Source of the DNA: Treponema sp.
GTDB lineage: Bacteria > Spirochaetota > Spirochaetia > Treponematales > Treponemataceae
Length of the DNA: 55,137 nucleotides
Assembly: GCA_016286535.1 (NCBI GenBank)
Contig: JAEESZ010000014.1
Coordinates: 1-55,137, forward strand
Direction of reading: 5' to 3'
Shown: positions 1-7,562 of the stretch, piece after piece
How the letters are laid out: each line of letters starts with the position of its first letter
How positions within the stretch are numbered: the stretch's first letter is position 1
The notes under the pieces: generated by a model
Seen by the model: the letters and a program-made list of their open reading frames with translations, nothing else
Databases searched by the model: none
What the model was told of the DNA's origin: nothing
Translations under genes and position numbers: made by a program

Positions 1-109
1 GAATGAAGCTACAATTGCGAAATATATCCGTGAACAGGAAGCCCATGATATAGCGATGGATAAAATTACTGAAAAAGAATACGAAGACCCTTTTAAGGGT
101 AGTAAGTAG
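1..109 (+). CDS. tnpA: IS200/IS605-type TnpA transposase, C-terminal fragment
   Basis: The window opens inside a gene; the frame starting at base 2 reads through 35 codons to TAG at 107-109. The residues (an ATIAKYIREQE stretch, then a tail ending EDPFKGSK) match what I know of the C-terminus of single-domain HUH (Y1) transposases of IS200/IS605 elements, which cut and join single-stranded DNA at hairpin ends. The catalytic HUH motif and tyrosine lie outside the window. The hairpin-rich right end follows directly, which supports the call. Whether the full gene is intact cannot be seen. Confidence 0.72.
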   Translation, partial: NEATIAKYIREQEAHDIAMDKITEKEYEDPFKGSK

Positions 110-250
110 TACAAAAGGCTCTTTAAGGGCCAGCGGGTGACAAGCTGCAATAGGCTTGAACGTATGTGAAAGCGTGGGACTTAAGTCTCGGCTTGAGACC
201 CTTAGCCTTATAGGCTAAGAGCAAACCACCCGTTTGACGGGTGGTTGTGA
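110..250 (+). mobile_element. Right end of IS200/IS605 element with a chain of hairpins
   Basis: The 140 bases after the tnpA stop carry at least four stem-loops: about 118-132 (GGCTC/GGGCC), 185-199 (GTCTC/GAGAC), 201-219 (CTTAGCCT/AGGCTAAG, 8 perfect pairs) and 224-246 (AACCACCCG/CGGGTGGTT, 9 perfect pairs, loop TTTGA). The last is the kind of subterminal foot hairpin recognised by Y1 transposases at the right end. The exact cleavage site cannot be fixed without the left end. The run of hairpins could also be a small structured transcript. The terminal hairpin may serve as a serA terminator, but no T-tract follows on that strand. Confidence 0.65.
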
Positions 251-296
251 TTTTATATGACTTTTTTGTTTTTTAATTCACTTGATTCTGCAGGCA

Positions 297-1478
297 TTAG
301 CCGAAAATTGGGCGAACTCTGTTTACGGTATCACATGCCTTGAGCTTTGCGATTATGTCGTCGGTTACAACGCCGTCTACGTCGATGATGTTGTAAGCTA
401 CGTCACCGCGGGCCTGGTTGATGAATGAGCTGATGTTGAGCTTTGCTTCACCAAGGATTGTTGTGAACTTAGAGATTGTATCAGGAATGTTTTTGTGGCT
501 GATGCAAAGACGAGTTCCGCCGGCTGGAATAGGGTTGTCTGTAACAGTCTTAGGGAAGTTTACAGAGTTTACGATATTTCCGTTTTCGAGGAAGTCTTTG
601 AGCTGGGCAGATGCCATAATTGCACAGTTGTCTTCTGCTTCCGGAGTTGAAGCTCCAAGGTGAGGCATACAAACTACCTTTGGATGATTCAAAAGTTCTT
701 CTGCAGCGAAGTCTGTGATGAGAGCAGAAACTTTTCCTGAGTCGAGGGCTGCAATAATATCTGCATTGTTTACAAGACCACCGCGGGCAATATTAATAAT
801 GCGAACTCCATCCTTCATGTTTTTAATAGAAGAAGCGTTAATCATTCCCTTTGTGTCGTTTGTCTGTGGAACGTGAATTGTGATGTAATCACATTTTGCA
901 TAGAGACTATCGAGAGTTTCTGCAATCTTTACTTTTTTGTCCAGTTTAAGAGCGGCGTTTACAGAAAGGAATGGGTCATAGCCCCATACTTCCATACCAA
1001 AGTGAAGGGCAAGGTTAGCAACCATAGCACCGATTGCACCAAGTCCGATTACACCAAGAGTTTTTCCCATCAGTTCTGGACCAACGAACTGGCTTTTTCC
1101 TTTTTCTGCAAGATCAGGAATCTCATCACCTTTTCCAGAAAGACCTTTTGCCCACTTGTTAGCGTCAATAACAGGACGGCTTGAAAGCAAAAGTGAAAGA
1201 ATTACAAGCTCTTTTACAGCGTTAGCATTTGCACCCGGAGTGTTGAATACAACTACGCCTTTTTCTGTGAGTTCTGGAATTGGAATATTGTTAGTACCAG
1301 CCCCTGCACGTGCAACTGCTTTTACATTGTCAGAAAGCTGCATTTCGTGCATATCAGCAGAACGAACGAGAATTGCATCAGGATTATTGATTTCAGATGC
1401 AATTTCATAATTATCACGGTCGAGTTGGTTAAGACCTACGCTCGCAATTTTATTTAATGTTTGAATTTTAAATGACAT
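297..1478 (-). CDS. serA: D-3-phosphoglycerate dehydrogenase
   Basis: First step of serine synthesis: oxidises 3-phosphoglycerate to 3-phosphohydroxypyruvate with NAD+. Visible parts are an N-terminal substrate domain, a Rossmann fold with GLGAIG at residues 145-150, the catalytic trio expected for D-2-hydroxyacid dehydrogenases (Arg in ARGG near 232, Glu near 260, His in PHLGAS near 273) and a C-terminal ACT domain (about 323-393) of the type used for serine feedback. I chose the ATG at 1478 because GAGGGA lies just upstream; an in-frame ATG four codons earlier has no ribosome site. It is the last gene of rex-serC-serA, 97 bases after serC, so it may have some independent expression. Confidence 0.95.
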   Translation of the reverse strand: MSFKIQTLNKIASVGLNQLDRDNYEIASEINNPDAILVRSADMHEMQLSDNVKAVARAGAGTNNIPIPELTEKGVVVFNTPGANANAVKELVILSLLLSSRPVIDANKWAKGLSGKGDEIPDLAEKGKSQFVGPELMGKTLGVIGLGAIGAMVANLALHFGMEVWGYDPFLSVNAALKLDKKVKIAETLDSLYAKCDYITIHVPQTNDTKGMINASSIKNMKDGVRIINIARGGLVNNADIIAALDSGKVSALITDFAAEELLNHPKVVCMPHLGASTPEAEDNCAIMASAQLKDFLENGNIVNSVNFPKTVTDNPIPAGGTRLCISHKNIPDTISKFTTILGEAKLNISSFINQARGDVAYNIIDVDGVVTDDIIAKLKACDTVNRVRPIFG

Positions 1479-1498
1479 ATTTTCCCTCATTTATTAGG

Positions 1499-1563
1499 AA
1501 CAAGATGCATAAGATAAAAAGGATAAAATATTAATTCATCTTTTGCATCCTGTTCATCTTGTT
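1499..1563. repeat. Imperfect inverted repeat between serC and serA
   Basis: AACAAGATG at 1499-1507 is the exact reverse complement of CATCTTGTT at 1555-1563, and the sequence between continues the dyad imperfectly (GAT and AAA blocks stay paired on both arms), giving a roughly 30-base imperfect stem. It nearly fills the serC-serA gap. It could be a dispersed palindromic element, an mRNA-stability hairpin or an attenuating terminator; the sequence does not decide between these. Confidence 0.5.
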
Positions 1564-1575
1564 TATCTTTGTTTT

Positions 1576-2745
1576 TTATTTATTTGCCTCGGCGAATTTT
1601 TTCATAAATTCTACCAAAGCCTTAACTCCGTCGAGAGTCATAGCATTGTAAATAGAAGCGCGCATACCGCCTACAAGTCTGTGGCCTTTGAGGTTTACAA
1701 GACCTGCGGCCGCAGCTTCTTTTACGAACTTGTCGTTGATTTCCTTTTCTTTTGCAAGAGCTGCTTTTTCTGCATCTGTGCGGTCAGCTTCATCTTTCTT
1801 GGCAGCGGCTGCAGTTACATCGTTAGAGTATTTTGTAAGGAATGGAACGTTCATTAAAGAGCGGCTTCCTTTTACTGCTGTTGCATGGTAGAAATCGCTT
1901 GAATCAAGGAAGTTGTAGAGATAATCAGCTTTTTCTACGTTAAGTTTATTAATACCTGCTGCACCGCCTTTCTTTTCAATCCAGTGAAGAACTTTTCCAA
2001 GAACGTAGATAGTGTAGCAAGGTGGTGTATTGTACATAGAATCGTTGTCTGCATGTGTTTTGTAGCAGAGCATTGTAGGAGTTCCTGCGCGGCAGGCTTC
2101 TGGTTCACAAATTAAATCATCGCGGATAATTACAAGTGTAACACCTGCTGGAGCAAGGTTTTTCTGTGCACCGGCAAAAAGAAGACCGAATTTAGAAACA
2201 TCAAGTTCTTCTGAAAGTACACAAGAAGAAATATCTGCTACGAGAGGGATTTTTCCTGTGTCTGGAATGTATTCATAGTGGGTTCCCATGATTGTGTTGT
2301 TAAAACAGATGTAAGCGTAATCATAGTCCCCTTCGATTTTTTCAACTTTTGGAATGTAAGAATAGTTTTTGTCCTTGCTGCTTGCAATAACATCTACTGC
2401 TACACCAAGTTTTTTAGCTTCAGCGGCAGCTTTTTTTGCCCAAACGCCGGTTTCAATATAAGCAGCTTTTCCTGTGTGAATACCAAGGTTTTCTGCTACC
2501 ATGGCAAACTGTGTAGATCCTCCGCCCTGTACGAAAAGTACTTTGTAGTTGTCAGGTACTTTCATCAATTTGCGAATCATAGCTTCTGCGTCCTGAATGA
2601 TTGGTTCAAAAGCTTTTGAGCGGTGGCTCATTTCCATTACAGACTGGCCTGTTCCGTTGCAGTCAAGCATTTCTGCAGCGCATTCATTTAATACTTCTTC
2701 TGGTAAGCAAGAAGGTCCGGCACTAAAATTATAAACTCTAGCCAT
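1576..2745 (-). CDS. serC: Phosphoserine aminotransferase
   Basis: Second step of serine synthesis: PLP-dependent transamination of 3-phosphohydroxypyruvate with glutamate to give phosphoserine. The protein starts YNFSAGPSCLPEEVL, typical of SerC, has the GGGSTQF substrate/cofactor motif near 74-80 and the Schiff-base lysine K195 in AGAQKN. At 389 residues it is longer than the usual ~360 because of an Ala/Lys/Glu/Asp-rich insertion at about 311-337, probably a surface helix. AAGGAG lies upstream of the ATG. It follows rex by 17 bases and precedes serA, so transcription is presumably shared. No dedicated phosphoserine phosphatase is in the window. Confidence 0.95.
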   Translation of the reverse strand: MARVYNFSAGPSCLPEEVLNECAAEMLDCNGTGQSVMEMSHRSKAFEPIIQDAEAMIRKLMKVPDNYKVLFVQGGGSTQFAMVAENLGIHTGKAAYIETGVWAKKAAAEAKKLGVAVDVIASSKDKNYSYIPKVEKIEGDYDYAYICFNNTIMGTHYEYIPDTGKIPLVADISSCVLSEELDVSKFGLLFAGAQKNLAPAGVTLVIIRDDLICEPEACRAGTPTMLCYKTHADNDSMYNTPPCYTIYVLGKVLHWIEKKGGAAGINKLNVEKADYLYNFLDSSDFYHATAVKGSRSLMNVPFLTKYSNDVTAAAAKKDEADRTDAEKAALAKEKEINDKFVKEAAAAGLVNLKGHRLVGGMRASIYNAMTLDGVKALVEFMKKFAEANK

Positions 2746-2762
2746 AATTTTCTAAGCTCCTT

Positions 2763-3386
2763 TTATTCTGAAATCAGCATATTAAGTGCATTTTTAATTG
2801 ATAAATTCTCTACTTTTATGTTTTCTGGCACTGTTAAAACCGAATCTGTCATATTAACAATCCCTTTGATTCCCGCCTTTGTAAGTCTTTCGCACATAAT
2901 GGCAACTTCCTTTTGCGGAACCGTTAGTATTGCATATTCAATCTTTTCTTTTTTAACCACAAACTGTATTTCGTTCGCAGGGTAAAGAGGGAAGGTTGAA
3001 TGCAAAATTTCTACCCGGTTTACATTTGAATCAAAGCCTGCTTTTATTATGAAATTGCTTTCATCAATGAAAGATTCATCTAATAAGGCAGAGCCAAAGC
3101 GGCCAAGTCCCACAATGCAGCATTTCTTTTTTTCTTCTTTTTCAATAAGAGTTTTAATCCCGAGTGCCTGGCGGATTTTTTCTTCCAGTTCATTTACCAG
3201 ATACCCGTTTGAAACTCCCCCTGCAAACTTCAACAGCCAGAAATCATGTCTAATAAGCGAATCCTTCCAGCCGGTAATTTCTTCTATCTGGACAGACGTG
3301 ATTTTTGGCTCTTTCCAGGTCTTTAAAACCTGTAAAAGTAGTATAAGTCTTGCTTTTGTTGCTTTTGGAAGCCTGGCTGTATCCAT
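2763..3386 (-). CDS. rex: Rex, redox-sensing transcriptional repressor
   Basis: Cytoplasmic repressor that binds NADH and DNA in competition with NAD+. At 207 residues it has the family length: N-terminal winged helix (about 1-75) and a Rossmann domain with IVGLGRFGSALL (GxGxxG at 93-98). The C-terminal part (VPENIKVENLSIKNALNML) resembles the domain-swapped helix of Rex dimers. The ATG has AAGGAG 8 bases upstream. It heads an operon with serC and serA and is divergent from cheR; an exact Rex operator lies in the shared upstream region (3481-3502). SerA makes NADH, so the link between redox state and serine synthesis is plausible, though inferred. Confidence 0.9.
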   Translation of the reverse strand: MDTARLPKATKARLILLLQVLKTWKEPKITSVQIEEITGWKDSLIRHDFWLLKFAGGVSNGYLVNELEEKIRQALGIKTLIEKEEKKKCCIVGLGRFGSALLDESFIDESNFIIKAGFDSNVNRVEILHSTFPLYPANEIQFVVKKEKIEYAILTVPQKEVAIMCERLTKAGIKGIVNMTDSVLTVPENIKVENLSIKNALNMLISE

Positions 3387-3480
3387 TATAAAAAATCTCC
3401 TTTTTAAGGGTCAATGAAGAAAGTCTGATTTTTCCTTATTAGAAGGGAAATTGAAGGGGAATTTGGCAAAAAATCAGCTT

Positions 3481-3502
3481 TATTGTTAAAATATTAACAA
3501 TA
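3481..3502. promoter_or_regulatory. Rex operator, 22-bp perfect palindrome
   Basis: TTGTTAAAATATTAACAA at 3483-3500 is an exact match to the Rex consensus TTGTTAA-N4-TTAACAA, and the dyad extends two more bases on each side (9-bp arms). It sits about 95 bases upstream of the rex start codon and about 100 bases upstream of cheR. Autoregulation of the rex-serC-serA operon is the simplest reading. Confidence 0.85.
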
Positions 3503-3564
3503 AACAGAAGACAAGGCAAGGCTTTTCCCGGTCAAAAAAAATAGTTATAGCTGAGAATTAAAGT

Positions 3565-3593
3565 TTTACAATTAAATTAGATTGGTGTATAAT
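3565..3593 (+). promoter_or_regulatory. cheR promoter giving a leaderless or near-leaderless mRNA
   Basis: TTTACA (3565-3570), 17-base spacer, TATAAT (3588-3593). The cheR ATG at 3601 is only 7 bases after the -10 box, so transcription should start at or beside the A of the start codon. No ribosome-binding site can fit. Confidence 0.7.
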
Positions 3594-3600
3594 ATGCTCT

Positions 3601-4422
3601 ATGTTAGAAGTCTTAAATGATGCAGATTACGAGTTATTCAGGAAGTTAATCTACGATGAAAGTGGTATTACCTTTTCTGATACAAATCGTTCAATTCTGG
3701 ACGGACGCATTAAAGAGTTACTTAGAGTAAAGAATTTGCAGACTCCTGCAGAGTATTATGCTCTGGTTACAAAGAATACGGAAGAGATGAAAATCATGCT
3801 TGATTCGGTTACGACCAATCTTACTCGCTTCTTCCGTAATCAACCTCATTTTGATGCTTTTGTAAATTATGTTATTCCTCATATCATTGAATATAAAAAA
3901 AATCATGGTACAGACCGTACTATAAAGATATGGAGTGCCGGTTGTTCTACTGGAGAAGAGCCTTACACTATTGCCATGATAATGAAGGAAATCTGTCCTG
4001 CAGGCTGGAATTTTCAAATAACTGCCTCAGATATTTCCTTAAAATCTTTAATGACCGCTCAGCAGGGCTTTTATTCCGATGCAAAAGTTGATGGAATTCC
4101 TGCCGATTACCTTCAGAAGTATTTTACAAAAATGGAAGGTGGCTATCAGGTAAAAAAAGAGTTAAGCGAAAAAATCCGCTTCGATTACCATAACCTCAAA
4201 AATGATTCTGGTGCCAGAAATCTTGATGTAGTCTTCTGCCGAAACGTTCTGATTTATTTTGATGAACCTGCCCAGTTAGCTGTAATCAACCGTTTCTGGA
4301 ATTCAATGAGCAATCATTCTTACCTTTACATTGGTCATTCTGAATCCCTCTTTGGTATGAAGACAGATTTCCAGTTCCTTAAGACTGAATGGGCTTGTTT
4401 GTATACAAAAATACTTGAATAA
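3601..4422 (+). CDS. cheR: CheR, chemoreceptor glutamate methyltransferase
   Basis: Transfers methyl groups from S-adenosylmethionine to glutamates on methyl-accepting chemotaxis proteins, setting adaptation together with CheB. The 273-residue protein has the N-terminal all-alpha CheR domain and the C-terminal SAM-binding fold with WSAGCSTGEEPYTIAM near residues 113-128 and the FCRNVLIYF segment near 208. It is followed 25 bases later by cheB. Start codon chosen from the promoter geometry; the residues from 1 align with CheR N-termini. The window also holds one MCP (42648) that could be a substrate. Confidence 0.95.
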   Translation: MLEVLNDADYELFRKLIYDESGITFSDTNRSILDGRIKELLRVKNLQTPAEYYALVTKNTEEMKIMLDSVTTNLTRFFRNQPHFDAFVNYVIPHIIEYKKNHGTDRTIKIWSAGCSTGEEPYTIAMIMKEICPAGWNFQITASDISLKSLMTAQQGFYSDAKVDGIPADYLQKYFTKMEGGYQVKKELSEKIRFDYHNLKNDSGARNLDVVFCRNVLIYFDEPAQLAVINRFWNSMSNHSYLYIGHSESLFGMKTDFQFLKTEWACLYTKILE

Positions 4423-4447
4423 AATAATTGAGTTTTTGGAGTGAGAA

Positions 4448-5680
4448 ATGGATGATATTTCAGTATTAATCTGTGACGACTCTGCCTTAATGCGAAACTT
4501 AATTGGTCGAATCATTGACGGCGTTACAGGACTTAAAGTTGTTGGCAAGGCTGAAAACGGTAAAGATCTTCTAGATAAAATTCCGCAATTCAAACCAGAT
4601 GTTATCCTTCTTGATGTTGAAATGCCTGTTATGACAGGTGTTGAATTTCTGCAGGAAAGAAAAAGACGGGGAATAGATGTTCCTGTTGTTATGCTTTCCA
4701 GCGTTACTACCGAAGGTGCTGCCGTATCGGTAAAATGTCTTGAACTTGGTGCTTCAGATTTTATTACCAAACCTGGTGGAACTTCTGTTACATTAACAAT
4801 TTCTGATGTTTCTGTAGAAATTGTTGAATATGTTGCTGCTTATGGTGGAGCTTATGCTTCTGCTCATGGTAAACAGATTCCGGAACCTGATTATTTTGTT
4901 CATCAGATTAAGTTAAAAGAAGCAGAAAGATTTGTTTTACAAAAGAAGGGTGAAGAAGCCGGTAAGGCAAATCTCTTTACTCAGACAGATTTACAGAAAT
5001 CAAAAGAAAAGAGTGGAATTCCTCTTAATACTCCTTTATGGACATCTCCTAAAAAGAAGGAAATTGCAGTTATAACACCGGAACGTGAAAGCGGTAAGAT
5101 TGATTTGATTGCAATTGGTATTTCTACCGGCGGTCCTAATGCTTTAAGAGAAGTTTTCAGTAAAATTGATGGAAAAATTAAGCAGCCAATTCTGGTTGTT
5201 CAGCATATGCCTGCAGGCTTTACAGCAGAGTTTGCCTCAAGCCTGAATAATCTTTGTCCTTTGACTGTAACAGAAGCAAAAGACGGAGAAAAAATTGAGA
5301 ACAGTCATGTTTATATTGCTCCGGGCGGTTACCACATGATTGTAGAAGAAAAAGGCTTCGATAAATATATTAAGCTTACTCAGGAACAGCCAAGAAACGG
5401 TCACAGACCTTCTGTAGATGAACTTTTTGAATCTGTTGCAAAGATTTACAAAAATCATTCTCTGGGTGTAATTATGACCGGAATGGGTAAAGATGGAGCT
5501 GCCCAGCTTGCTCAAATGCGTAAGGAAGGTGCATGGACCTTAGGTCAGGATCAGGCTTCTTCTGTCGTTTATGGTATGCCTAAAGTTGGTTTTGAAATGG
5601 GCGGCGTACAAAAGCAGGTTGCCTTAAAAGATATGGCTGCAGAAATCAGTCAGCTTGCTCTGGAGCATTCTTTAAGGTAA
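4448..5680 (+). CDS. cheB: CheB, chemotaxis response regulator methylesterase
   Basis: Removes methyl esters from (and deamidates) chemoreceptors when phosphorylated by CheA. The receiver domain (about 1-115) has the phospho-acceptor D56 in LLDVEMP with acidic pocket D10/D11; the C-terminal esterase domain (about 218-410) carries the catalytic Ser226 (GISTGGP), His253 (VQHMPAGF) and Asp349 (MGKDG). The linker between the two is about 100 residues and charged, clearly longer than usual. GGAG precedes the ATG. Its last 35 bases overlap the convergent small membrane-protein gene ending at 5646, with no terminator between. Confidence 0.95.
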   Translation: MDDISVLICDDSALMRNLIGRIIDGVTGLKVVGKAENGKDLLDKIPQFKPDVILLDVEMPVMTGVEFLQERKRRGIDVPVVMLSSVTTEGAAVSVKCLELGASDFITKPGGTSVTLTISDVSVEIVEYVAAYGGAYASAHGKQIPEPDYFVHQIKLKEAERFVLQKKGEEAGKANLFTQTDLQKSKEKSGIPLNTPLWTSPKKKEIAVITPERESGKIDLIAIGISTGGPNALREVFSKIDGKIKQPILVVQHMPAGFTAEFASSLNNLCPLTVTEAKDGEKIENSHVYIAPGGYHMIVEEKGFDKYIKLTQEQPRNGHRPSVDELFESVAKIYKNHSLGVIMTGMGKDGAAQLAQMRKEGAWTLGQDQASSVVYGMPKVGFEMGGVQKQVALKDMAAEISQLALEHSLR

Positions 5681-5957
5681 TTTTCATAACAGGATTTGAT
5701 TTTCTTGTTATTATAAAAATAATAATACTTGTTATTAAAAATAAAGCAGCGGTACAGAAGAATTTAAAAACTTCTGGAACCGCTCTTTCTTTTTTTAAAA
5801 GCTCCCAGAGGGGGGTGGAAGAATAGTAGCCCAGAAAAGCCATTATTATAGGCAGAATGAGATAAATAGTGTGCAGAATCCTTTGTCTGCTGCTTCTGTG
5901 AAAATCTTTTTTTACTACAATCAGGCCTTTGTTTTCTTCTGTAATTTCTTCCGTCAT
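5646..5957 (-). CDS. Small two-helix membrane protein
   Basis: 103 residues: a basic N-terminal cytoplasmic stretch, two hydrophobic segments (about 29-46 and 68-84) and a short polar tail. No family recognised. Its ATG overlaps the TAA of the TPR gene upstream (TAATG), so it is translationally coupled to it and is the third gene of the polyprenyl synthetase operon. Its 3' end runs 35 bases into the end of cheB on the other strand. Membrane location is inferred from hydrophobicity. Confidence 0.7.
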   Translation of the reverse strand: MTEEITEENKGLIVVKKDFHRSSRQRILHTIYLILPIIMAFLGYYSSTPLWELLKKERAVPEVFKFFCTAALFLITSIIIFIITRKSNPVMKITLKNAPEQAD

Positions 5958-6478
5958 TATGATTTTTCAATTTCCTTAATTCTAATGTCTATTTCTGTAA
6001 TTCCCTTTGTGTTCTTTAAAAAATCGTAAGTGTCGCGAAGGTTGTAAAGGGCATCAAGATAATAGGGATTTATAAAAACTGCCTGTTCAAAACAGGTTGC
6101 GGCATCTTCGTAGTTTTCGTTTTGAAAGTTTGTAACTCCCACCAGATTCCATAAATGAGAATTATAAGGATTTCTGTAGAGTCCTGTTTCGCAGATAGCA
6201 AGAACTTCTTCATAATCTTTTTGCATAAGGCAGAGGGTGGCAAAAGTTTCTTCGGCATCATCATTTTCCGGATCCAGATTATAGGCGGTTTCAAGGGCTC
6301 CCCTTGCTTTTTCAAGCTCGCCTAAATCGCGGTAAGTAACCCCAAGGTTGTACCATAAAAGGTAATTGGATTTATCGAGAGTAATTGCCCTTTTAAAACA
6401 GGCTATTGCTTCGTTATATTCTCCGTCAGATGCAAGAATTATAGCCTGATTATTCAGTTTGTCTGCCTGTTCAATCAT
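5957..6478 (-). CDS. Tetratricopeptide-repeat protein
   Basis: 173 residues made of consecutive 34-residue TPR units; the signatures (NQAIILASDGEYNEAIACF, WYNLGVTYRDLGELEKA, WNLVGVTNFQNENYEDAA) are easy to see. No signal peptide, so probably a cytoplasmic protein-protein scaffold. The start overlaps the polyprenyl synthetase stop (ATGA) and the stop overlaps the start of the next gene, so the three genes are coupled. The partner is unknown; co-expression suggests a role with the prenyl-chain enzyme or the small membrane protein. Confidence 0.8.
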   Translation of the reverse strand: MIEQADKLNNQAIILASDGEYNEAIACFKRAITLDKSNYLLWYNLGVTYRDLGELEKARGALETAYNLDPENDDAEETFATLCLMQKDYEEVLAICETGLYRNPYNSHLWNLVGVTNFQNENYEDAATCFEQAVFINPYYLDALYNLRDTYDFLKNTKGITEIDIRIKEIEKS

Positions 6479-7512
6479 CTGAAAGTCTCCGGAATCATGG
6501 CTGTAAATAATTCACTTATTCTGTCTGAATTAAAAAGAGCGCAGTTTTCTTTAATTGTCCGTATACCTTCTTCTGCAGCTTTATTTATGCAGTGTCCCTT
6601 TTCAAGCAGGCTTATGCATTCTTCTACGGCAGGGGAGTTTATTCCTTCTTCAGAAGCTTTTTTCATAAGGGCAGCGATTTTTTCTTTATCACCGGGATTC
6701 TCTTCTATATGCATAATGACAGGAAGACTCTTTTTGCCTTCCACAATGTCGTCGCCCCTTTTCTTGCCGGGGTTTCCGCTTGTAAGGTTTATAACATCAT
6801 CAATAATCTGAAAGCCTTTTCCAATTGCTGCTGCAATATCTCCATAATATTTTGCCTTATCTGCATCCAGACCGGCCGCAAGACATCCTATTTGTGCGGC
6901 AAGAGAAGCCAGTGTTCCGGTTTTGCATTTTACCATGGCTTCGTATTCATCTCTGGAAGGAAAAATCTCCGGATTTCTGTGCCAGTAAATATCCATTGCC
7001 TGACCAAGGTGCAGTCTTCTAAGTTCCTTTGTGTAAACTTTGTAAAGAGTCAGCTTTAATTCGTCTGAGACTTTGCTTTTGTTTATGCAGACCGGAGCTT
7101 CAAAATACAGCCAGGAAGCAGCGTTAAGGGCAGTGTCCAGTCCGTAAGTTATATGTGCAGCAGGTTTTCCCCGGCGTAAATCTGCCTTGTCTTCTATATC
7201 ATCATGAATAAGGCTTGCTGTGTGTACAAATTCTACAAGCGGAGTAAGAGAGTAGGTTTCTTCTTCTGTTATGGCCCTGTCGTTCTTAAAAAGCTGATAG
7301 CATAAAATTAAAAAGAGGGGACGCCAGCGCTTTCCTCCTAAATCTATAAGGGCCTTGTTTGCTTCTATAAGGTTCTGCAAATATAAGGGGCTTACAGCCT
7401 GTGACAGAGGACCAAAGGAATCCCCCTTCCAGCCGTCAGTCGCTTCTTTAGGAAGAGCGGCAGCGAGAGCCTTTTCTATGTTCTGTAAAATCGAAGAAAA
7501 ATCATTGTTCAT
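6475..7512 (-). CDS. Polyprenyl (trans-isoprenyl) diphosphate synthase
   Basis: Chain-elongating prenyltransferase joining isopentenyl diphosphate to an allylic diphosphate. The 345-residue all-helical protein has the first aspartate-rich motif DDIED at 104-108 followed by KADLRRGKP, and GGKRWRP near 59-65. The second motif reads DDVIN (238-242), where most family members end in Asp. The residues that set product length cannot be judged safely, so I do not separate farnesyl, geranylgeranyl or longer products. First gene of a coupled three-gene set; the 330-base gene-free DnaA-box region lies directly upstream. Confidence 0.88.
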   Translation of the reverse strand: MNNDFSSILQNIEKALAAALPKEATDGWKGDSFGPLSQAVSPLYLQNLIEANKALIDLGGKRWRPLFLILCYQLFKNDRAITEEETYSLTPLVEFVHTASLIHDDIEDKADLRRGKPAAHITYGLDTALNAASWLYFEAPVCINKSKVSDELKLTLYKVYTKELRRLHLGQAMDIYWHRNPEIFPSRDEYEAMVKCKTGTLASLAAQIGCLAAGLDADKAKYYGDIAAAIGKGFQIIDDVINLTSGNPGKKRGDDIVEGKKSLPVIMHIEENPGDKEKIAALMKKASEEGINSPAVEECISLLEKGHCINKAAEEGIRTIKENCALFNSDRISELFTAMIPETFR

Positions 7513-7562
7513 ATCTTAAGTATATATAAGATTTTATAAAAAAACAAATGACTAAAAAAAAG

